From: an uncultured Christensenellaceae bacterium | GTDB lineage: Bacteria; Bacillota; Clostridia; Christensenellales; Borkfalkiaceae | Reading direction: 5' to 3' | Assembly (NCBI GenBank): GCA_910587625.1 | Contig: CAJUMW010000010.1 | Location: forward strand, 12,795-76,794 | DNA length: 64,000 bases | Shown: positions 57,572-64,000 of the stretch, piece after piece | Numbering within the stretch: the first letter of the stretch is position 1 | Layout of the letters: each line of letters opens with the position of its first letter | Position numbers and translations under genes: made by a program | The notes under the pieces: generated by a model | Database searches by the model: none | Seen by the model: the letters and a program-made list of their open reading frames with translations, nothing else | What the model was told of the DNA's origin: nothing

Positions 57572-59734
57572 ATGAGAAAGTTTTTTAAAATTTTACTGTC
57601 CGTCACTCTTGCCGCCGTGGTCGCTCTGTTTGCGGGTTGCTCGCGGCAGGGCGTTGGAACAGAAAAAGGCGGAACGTGCAGGGTTGTGCTTGCCGAAAGC
57701 AGGCATTATTCAAGCGCGGAGTATGTAAAGGATATCAAACGCGGCGGCGACGTTGAATTTACCGTTAACCTCGAAAGGGGTTATCTTATTAAAGGCGCCG
57801 ATTACGTTGACTGCGAAATAAAAAATTCTACTTGCGACAGCGAGGGCAGAGTGACCTCTTCGCTTATTCTTCACAACGTCAAGTATCCCGTGTATGTGAG
57901 CGCGGAGTTGGTTGAAGCGCACGTTTTAGCCGTAAATCAATCGGAAAAATTCCGCTGCGAAGAACGGGTTAAAGCAGTTGAAAACGGCGGCAGTGCAACG
58001 TTCGAGCTGTTTTTTAAAGAGGATTATACTTTTAAAAGTGCGGACGGTGACGGCGGAAAACTCAACTACAACGTAACGGGTGTAGACGGTGACGCGGACG
58101 AAAACGGAGAGCGTCGAGTAAAGTTTACCGTTGAAAACGTCGCCTCTTCCGCAAATATTACGGTGTTTGCAAAGCCTGCGGACGGCAGTTTAGGACCAAT
58201 TGAAAACGCCGCAGTTATAGGTTACTTTTTAAACGGCGGCGAGTATTTAAACGGAGATTCGGGCAGCTATTACACAAGAAGCTACGCCCTTGAACACTAT
58301 CCCCGTCCCAACGTTTCGGTCGGCACGGACGTAATTGAAAGGGAGGGCCACACCCTCGTCGGTTGGAATACTTTTGCGGACGGAAGCGGCAAACACATAG
58401 GTTTGGGCAGCAGAGCGTCGGTTGCAAAAAATCAAATTTTAAGCCTTTATGCCGAATGGGAAAAGTGGTCAATGTCCTCTTTGTTCGAGTACGTTCTCAT
58501 AAATTCCGACGACGTGCGCGAGCTGTATATGGAAAAGAAGGATAAAGAGGGCAAGCTTTCACAGCTTGTTGCCGTCGCAGACAGGGATAAACAGCTTTCG
58601 GCAGTTATTACGGGGTGTCGCGGCGGTTTGAAAAAAATAGTAATTCCTGCCGAAATCGACGGTTTCCCCGTAGAAGTAATTGCTTCGGGCGCGTTCGCGG
58701 ACGACAAAGCGTTGCAGACGGTTATATTTCCTGTTTCTACTTACTATATAATGCAACGGGCGTTTGTTAATTGTCATAATCTCATCGAAATTTACCTGTA
58801 CGACAGTTTGAACTATGTGGACTATAATGCGTTCGGCACTTACAGCAATATAAAAACAATGCACATCAATGCAAAGCTGCCGCCCGTTTACGGCACAAAC
58901 GAGTCGGCTCAGCTTGCCAATAAACTCGAATATTTAATGCTTAACGAGGACGAAAAAAAGACTGTAATTTTCGGTAGTTGTTCGGCATGGTACGGTATTC
59001 ACGCAAAAACTTTCGGCAAAGAAACGGGGCGACTTACTTTTAATATGGGCGTCGAGGGGGATACCTGCGTGCTTTTTCAGCTCGATCTTATAAAAAAGCA
59101 TATGCGCCGCGGAGATTCTTTAATTTATGTATGCGACATAGGCTCACCCTTCTTAATGCTTTACGACCTTTCCTTCGACCAGCGCACTTACAGGCTTGTG
59201 GAATTTAACTACGATTTGCTCGCTTCCGTCGACCTAACTCGATACGACAAAGTAATTCCGTCCCTCAACGATTATTTGGTGACGAAGCGCAACGCGTTGG
59301 AACTTGGGAAAGGGGGAACTTACGAAGATTATCTCGACTATATGTCGGAGTACGGCGATATGGAAAAGGAGCGGGTAAAGATAGACTATGATTTGAGGTA
59401 CACAGCGGCAACCGCTCTGGAAATGCGGCAGTGGGAAATCTTCGATAAAATGAAGTCGGCGTTCGGCGCGTTTACGGAAACGGGCATAGATATTTACTGC
59501 GCTTTCGGCACTATCGACGAGGCGGTTATCACTCGCGAGCATGTAGAAGAAGTAAACGAGCTGTTCTATTCCGAGTTTGCGGCAAAGAACGTTCCCGCAA
59601 CGCTTGTTGCGGAGTTATCTTGCTCCGTGCTTCCCTCAAAGTACTTCTGCGACTATCCTTACAGGCTGAATACCGAGGGCTCGCGCTACTACACACAACT
59701 GTTTATAGAAAATTTCAAGAGCATAGCGATATGA
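57572..59734 (+). CDS. SGNH-like surface lipoprotein with LRR_5 and InlB-type repeats; catalytic His replaced
   Basis: A 720-residue protein. The lipobox ALFAGC ends near residue 23. Two beta-rich repeats fill about 30-200, and an InlB-type repeat about 205-295 (FLNGGEYLNGDSG; GWNTFADGSG; LYAEWEKW). BspA-like LRR_5 units are near 345-445 (DGFPVEVIASGAFADDKALQTV). The SGNH domain follows, with GSCSAWYG (Ser469). At the Asp-His position it reads D694-YPY-R698-LN, where the neighbouring protein has D-SNV-H-MN, so the base His appears lost. It is likely a binding or scaffold protein, or a degenerate enzyme, coupled to the gene before it. Confidence 0.72.
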   Translation: MRKFFKILLSVTLAAVVALFAGCSRQGVGTEKGGTCRVVLAESRHYSSAEYVKDIKRGGDVEFTVNLERGYLIKGADYVDCEIKNSTCDSEGRVTSSLILHNVKYPVYVSAELVEAHVLAVNQSEKFRCEERVKAVENGGSATFELFFKEDYTFKSADGDGGKLNYNVTGVDGDADENGERRVKFTVENVASSANITVFAKPADGSLGPIENAAVIGYFLNGGEYLNGDSGSYYTRSYALEHYPRPNVSVGTDVIEREGHTLVGWNTFADGSGKHIGLGSRASVAKNQILSLYAEWEKWSMSSLFEYVLINSDDVRELYMEKKDKEGKLSQLVAVADRDKQLSAVITGCRGGLKKIVIPAEIDGFPVEVIASGAFADDKALQTVIFPVSTYYIMQRAFVNCHNLIEIYLYDSLNYVDYNAFGTYSNIKTMHINAKLPPVYGTNESAQLANKLEYLMLNEDEKKTVIFGSCSAWYGIHAKTFGKETGRLTFNMGVEGDTCVLFQLDLIKKHMRRGDSLIYVCDIGSPFLMLYDLSFDQRTYRLVEFNYDLLASVDLTRYDKVIPSLNDYLVTKRNALELGKGGTYEDYLDYMSEYGDMEKERVKIDYDLRYTAATALEMRQWEIFDKMKSAFGAFTETGIDIYCAFGTIDEAVITREHVEEVNELFYSEFAAKNVPATLVAELSCSVLPSKYFCDYPYRLNTEGSRYYTQLFIENFKSIAI

Positions 59735-59771
59735 TTTTATAAAGCGCCGAATTGCTTTGACGAAATTGAAT

Positions 59772-59811
59772 GAAAGCTGCGGATTTTTATTCGCGGCTTT
59801 AATTTTTTTAC
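59772..59811 (+). terminator. Terminator of the GH3-SGNH operon
   Basis: AAAGCTGCGGA pairs with TCGCGGCTTT (one G-T pair), then a run of T. It lies 38 bases after the last stop. Confidence 0.75.
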
Positions 59812-59928
59812 AAAAAAACAAACAAATGTTTTGTTTTGTGATTTTCAGTTTATAAGATTATCACAAGGCTTTCATTTTCGGTTGTTTGTGGAAAATGACT
59901 GTCTAATAATAATTTTACGGAGGAGAAA

Positions 59929-62900
59929 ATGACAAACAGAGAACAAATTTTAAAGGCGGTAAGCGAGTGGACGGCAAAGCTAAAATTAAAGCAGCCGGAA
60001 AAAGCGACGGCAAGGGTTGCGGCGGAGAGAGCTTCGGGAACACAGATAATGCCTGGGGCAAACTATGTCGAGTTACTGACGCTTACGCCCGAGGGGGTTG
60101 TGTTTACCGACCAAATGGCAATTATAGGGGAGTATCTCGACAATAAGTATTTTGCGGCGGTAAACGTGGCATACGGCGGAGGGGATTATCTGCGCATAAA
60201 TGCGTATTGCAGCGGAACGACAAAAAAATGTTACGTTTATAATTACGGGCAACAGTATATTTGCGAGCTTGATTTCAGCAGCGGCAAAGCCGACGTACCG
60301 CTGTCTGACACGGGGGATTTATTTTTTATAGTTCCCGATATGAATTGCGACGGAACCATTGAATTTTATCCCTCGGACACTCAAATCGTAACGGTAACAC
60401 CACCTAAGGTTGTGGAAATTTACATTTCCAATCCGCCGACAAAGACGGTATATCAAATAGGTGAAAGTTTTGACCGCAAGGGAATGAGCGTTAAGGCAAG
60501 GTACGATAACGGAGAAGTAAAGGAAATAAGCGGTTATACGGTTTTACCGAGCGGGCCGCTTGCATTGAGCGATACCTATGTGACAATTTATTACGAAGGC
60601 GCGCAAACGACGCTGGAAATAAAGGTGGATGACCACCCGTTTAAGGGTGTATTTATAACGGGGTTTGAAGGGGAATTTGTAAAGATAACAAAAGTAAACG
60701 GAAAACCCGTACCCAAAATTGCGCCCGAAGTAATCGAAGTTGAATTACCCGGGGACTTTGACGTAGAAGTGGATTTAGACGGCTATATGACAAAACATAA
60801 CCTCACTTTGGACCAACTCGAAGCGCTTTCGCTGGGTATTTACGGTAAAGTTTATGTAGGCTCACTGCAAGCCTATGCCTGCGATCCATATTCAAACGCT
60901 ACGCTTTGTCCCGTAAGATGCGTAGGCAATAATTATTATGTGCCTATTAAAAAGATATACGATATGACGGGCAGCGCAAATTTTAAATTTTATATTGAAA
61001 ATCCCGCACAGCAATACGACAAATCCACCCCTGAATATCTCGATAACTATCCGCACGAAATAATCGATATAGAAAGAGCTAATTTTACTTTCGATTACGG
61101 TCAACTTGTAGGTTTAAGAGTAAAAAATCCACCCAACAAACAAAGATATCTTGACGGTCAAAAAATAGATACTACGGGTCTGAAAGTCGAGGGGATATAC
61201 GAGTTCGGCGCAGTTAAAGAACTGTCGAGCTATCAATACAACGTAACTCCGAGAGAAGAGTTGAGCGCTTCCGACAATAAAATTACAATAAGAAGCACGA
61301 TAAACAGCGCGTGTTTTATAGATTACCCTATAGAAGTTTACGGACAATACATCGGCGGATTATTGGGGTTTGGAATTATCGGAAAAAGATTTTCTTCCCA
61401 AAAAGAAGCCGACGGTTGGAGCGGTTGGACAGAGTACGACGGGGACAAAAGCGAAGAAGTTTATAAAGACGACCAACTTGAAATAAAGACCGTTATTGCT
61501 ATGGAAAAATCGCTCATTAATACGGGCAAAAAAAAGCAGACGGGAATAAAGATTGCCATTAAAAGAAAGGATTATTCTTATTTGGCGCATATAAAAGTCA
61601 ACGGCATAGAACAAACCTTACCGGAGGGAGAAGAGAAGTGCTTTTTATATATCGGCAACGTTGAAAAGGGGGAAACGGGAGCTCTGCAAGCCGAGCTTGA
61701 ATATGCCGATAAAAATTTGAATTTTGAAATAATACCCTCGACGATATATTTTTGCAGTCCGTTAGACCCGACTATGCAGGGGCAAAAGAAAGATTTTCCG
61801 CTTGTCGGCGGCGTTAATCTTTCGGTCAACGTATTTAACGGGGAAAATACGTTTGCGTTTAACGATTTGACGGCGGAACAAAATTTGCTTGGCATAAATA
61901 TTGCGCATATATTTAATTCAAAGGACGACGGCTTGCAATTCGGTAAAAATTTCAGGCTGAATTTATACGAAAGGATAGAGTTGAGCAAATCGTCAAGCGC
62001 ACCTATCGCGACGCCCGTCTATACCGACGCGAGGGGACAAAAACATAACTTTACGGTGAGGTATTACGGCTATTTTGACGGTAAAAAGCAATATTTGAAC
62101 GCAAACGCCGTAAGGCAGATAAGAGCGTATTCAAACGGCAAGTTATATTTGGAACAGCCCGTTCAAGACGGCAAAGTTATAAAGTACGACATAGAATACG
62201 AGTATCTCAGGGTGCAGGGTTGGAAATATCTGCCCAAGCCGGACGCGGCGCTGACCCAAAATATACACTATAAGGACTTTTTCGCAAGGGTTGAAAATAC
62301 ATTTGACGAACCCGTAAACTGGTTAAAAAAAGGCAACACATATAAATGCTTTGATACGTTTGGAAATTTGGTATTTACGCTTGAGGGAAACGACAAGTTT
62401 ATAATACTCAATTACGACAAAAACGGTAATGTCGATTATATAAAAGGCATAAACAACAATGTAATAAAATTTGTATATAACGACAAATATCTGATTGAAA
62501 CGAAATATGGAAGCAAAACAATAAAATACAGTTATAGAGACGGATATTTATACGCAATTAAATATTATGACGACCTATATGTGCAGGAGTTTGACAAGGA
62601 AATCGAGTTCAGCTATCGCACAATAACCGTGGACGGAGTAAAGGTAAATACCATATATCAGATTTTGAGTTCGAAGGGAGCAAAGACTTCGATAACTTAC
62701 GACACTTATTCCGGCTATGAGGGCAGAATAAAAAGTTTAACGCATTATACGAAAAAGCCGAGCGCGGACGGAGTCGGCGCCTATGAAAAGCAGTCTTGCA
62801 TAACGTTTGAATACGACTTCGGCGTATTGACGACCAAAATAAAGGACGACGACGAAAACGGGGAAGTATATGTTTTCAACAACGACGGATTGACCGAGGC

Positions 62901-64000
62901 ATATTATCAGATTTACAATAATTTGGTGTCGCAAGCGGTTTATTACGATTACACGCCGTTTGAAAAACAGGAACAAATCGTTGTTGCAAATGAATTTTTA
63001 AATAAATACACCTGGGAACAATATAACGGTATCTCCAAGTTGTTTTTCAAAGATTTGAATTTCAAGTGTAATTTACACACGTCAAGCAACGAGCAGCAAA
63101 ATCGATTAACCTGTTTGGACTGTAAGCAAAACTGTGTAAAAAACTGTGCGAAGAACTGTAAAATTCTTACCGAGCTCAACGACAAAAATTTGCCCGTTAA
63201 GGTACAGCAGACCAACATACCCGTCACGGATAATTCCAACAAGACGGTAATAACCGAGTACGGCTATAACAACGAAATGCAGATAACTAGCGAAGTAGTT
63301 ACCGAAAAATACTCCGAAAGTAAAATTTTCAAGCAACTCAAAAATTACAATTATAATTCGAAAACGGGCTCAATATATAAAACAAGGGTGCATTGTTATC
63401 ACAAGGGCAACGGCAATTTGGACGAGATAGAGTTGACTAACGAAGAAGTGATAAACAAGCAAAAGAATGAAGTCGACGATAGTTACGATTATTATATTGA
63501 AAAGAAAAGCTACTTTATAGAAGAAGTATACGACTCGGATAAATACTTTTATGCAAAGAGCGAGTATAACCGCAACGGGCAGGCAATAAATGCGTGCGAC
63601 GAGTTGAATAAAAATTTAGTAAGATATTGGTATTATGCTTCAAGTAATTTAATTTCAAGGCAGCAGCAACCCGAAGGCAGTGAAATACGGTTTACATATG
63701 ACTCCGACGACAGACTTGCAATAATTAGTAATGCATGGAGCTCCAATACAATAATGTACGACAGCGGAGAGGTAAAAAAGTTAAACCACAACGGAAATTG
63801 CGAGATAGAGTTTATATACGACAATAAACGCCGCCCTGTAACAATACAGATAGACGGAATAGTGTTTGAAACATACGAGTATGAAGAGAACGTAATGTCG
63901 GACGAAAAATGCGTGGACAGAATGACGGTGATAAACGCTAAGGGAGAAAGGTTCTGCGTGGAAGCTGAAAAATACGGAATGTTCGAAAAAGCCTATTACA
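59929..64000 (+). CDS. Large YD/RHS-repeat protein with Ig-like domains (3' end off the window)
   Basis: At least 1357 residues, open to the window end. The start is ATG 59929 with GGAGGAG upstream. No signal peptide is seen (MTNREQILKAVSEWTAKLK). Two Big_3-like Ig domains start near 168 (NPPTKTVYQIGESFDRKGMSV) and 397 (NPPNKQRYLDGQKIDTTGLKV). From about 830 on there are RHS/YD-type strand repeats (CFDTFGNLVFTLEGN; FTYDSDDRLAIISN; EFIYDNKRRPVTIQIDG). A cysteine ladder at 1062-1077 (CLDCKQNCVKNCAKNC) interrupts them. RHS proteins usually form a shell that encloses a C-terminal toxin, so the missing end may carry a toxin, but this is not visible. An N-terminal domain of about 130 residues is unrecognised. 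Confidence 0.8.
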   Translation, partial: MTNREQILKAVSEWTAKLKLKQPEKATARVAAERASGTQIMPGANYVELLTLTPEGVVFTDQMAIIGEYLDNKYFAAVNVAYGGGDYLRINAYCSGTTKKCYVYNYGQQYICELDFSSGKADVPLSDTGDLFFIVPDMNCDGTIEFYPSDTQIVTVTPPKVVEIYISNPPTKTVYQIGESFDRKGMSVKARYDNGEVKEISGYTVLPSGPLALSDTYVTIYYEGAQTTLEIKVDDHPFKGVFITGFEGEFVKITKVNGKPVPKIAPEVIEVELPGDFDVEVDLDGYMTKHNLTLDQLEALSLGIYGKVYVGSLQAYACDPYSNATLCPVRCVGNNYYVPIKKIYDMTGSANFKFYIENPAQQYDKSTPEYLDNYPHEIIDIERANFTFDYGQLVGLRVKNPPNKQRYLDGQKIDTTGLKVEGIYEFGAVKELSSYQYNVTPREELSASDNKITIRSTINSACFIDYPIEVYGQYIGGLLGFGIIGKRFSSQKEADGWSGWTEYDGDKSEEVYKDDQLEIKTVIAMEKSLINTGKKKQTGIKIAIKRKDYSYLAHIKVNGIEQTLPEGEEKCFLYIGNVEKGETGALQAELEYADKNLNFEIIPSTIYFCSPLDPTMQGQKKDFPLVGGVNLSVNVFNGENTFAFNDLTAEQNLLGINIAHIFNSKDDGLQFGKNFRLNLYERIELSKSSSAPIATPVYTDARGQKHNFTVRYYGYFDGKKQYLNANAVRQIRAYSNGKLYLEQPVQDGKVIKYDIEYEYLRVQGWKYLPKPDAALTQNIHYKDFFARVENTFDEPVNWLKKGNTYKCFDTFGNLVFTLEGNDKFIILNYDKNGNVDYIKGINNNVIKFVYNDKYLIETKYGSKTIKYSYRDGYLYAIKYYDDLYVQEFDKEIEFSYRTITVDGVKVNTIYQILSSKGAKTSITYDTYSGYEGRIKSLTHYTKKPSADGVGAYEKQSCITFEYDFGVLTTKIKDDDENGEVYVFNNDGLTEAYYQIYNNLVSQAVYYDYTPFEKQEQIVVANEFLNKYTWEQYNGISKLFFKDLNFKCNLHTSSNEQQNRLTCLDCKQNCVKNCAKNCKILTELNDKNLPVKVQQTNIPVTDNSNKTVITEYGYNNEMQITSEVVTEKYSESKIFKQLKNYNYNSKTGSIYKTRVHCYHKGNGNLDEIELTNEEVINKQKNEVDDSYDYYIEKKSYFIEEVYDSDKYFYAKSEYNRNGQAINACDELNKNLVRYWYYASSNLISRQQQPEGSEIRFTYDSDDRLAIISNAWSSNTIMYDSGEVKKLNHNGNCEIEFIYDNKRRPVTIQIDGIVFETYEYEENVMSDEKCVDRMTVINAKGERFCVEAEKYGMFEKAYY

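Noticed and set aside
1..64000. CRISPR arrays, insertion sequences or prophage genes
   Set aside because: No spaced direct-repeat array, transposase, integrase or phage structural gene could be recognised in the translated sequence.

Overview
The window looks like a chromosomal segment around the replication origin of an endospore-forming Clostridia-type Firmicute, most likely an uncultured gut lineage. The evidence is the Firmicute-style origin genes (dnaN, rpmH, rnpA, yidD, yidC, khpB, rsmG, parA, parB, yyaC), a sleB-ypeB germination operon with a sigma-G-like promoter, a Bacillus-like decarboxylase-tmk-holB-ricT-trmN6-rsmI gene order, GTP-dependent PEP carboxykinase, a flavodiiron protein and a 2[4Fe-4S] ferredoxin (anaerobic style), and clostridial surface proteins with InlB-type and BspA-type repeats. 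I cannot name the species.

Layout. 1-9 kb: a heterodimeric ABC exporter (second subunit cut by the window edge), an unknown membrane protein, a MATE pump with a flavodiiron protein, a lipoprotein with zinc-ribbon-like and GLUG-like repeats, and tRNA-Arg. 9-19 kb: mnmA, then a long leftward information-processing block (rsmI, M42 peptidase, trmN6, ferredoxin, ricT, holB, tmk, decarboxylase, lysS, greA). 19-28 kb: small conserved genes, a SecB-like protein, RNase G, L21 and L27, an AEC transporter and PEPCK. 28-39 kb: the origin neighbourhood. khpB, yidC, yidD, rnpA, rpmH and dnaN run left. rsmG, a SLOG protein, yyaC, a DnaA-box cluster with parS sites (about 35.0-35.35 kb), ftsH, parA and parB follow. 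dnaA itself is absent. 39-46 kb: ypeB-sleB, then a tandem pair of DUF262 proteins that is probably a defence module. 46-64 kb: tRNA-Leu, a LytTR regulator interrupted by a C21 tract, and a rightward surface-glycan block (two domain-permuted GH3 enzymes, an InlB-repeat lipoprotein, two SGNH proteins), followed by a large YD/RHS-repeat protein that leaves the window.

How it fits together. The centre is housekeeping machinery for replication initiation, chromosome segregation, ribosome assembly and membrane insertion. The right arm is accessory: extracellular glycosidases and SGNH proteins that probably act on surface or dietary glycans, possibly under a regulator whose reading frame depends on a hypermutable homopolymer. 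The most noteworthy signals are the C21 tract in the LytTR gene, the origin without dnaA but with several parS sites, the recurrent leaderless-type gene starts, the DUF262 pair, and the cysteine ladder in the RHS protein. All family assignments come from reading translated sequence by eye; no database search was run.
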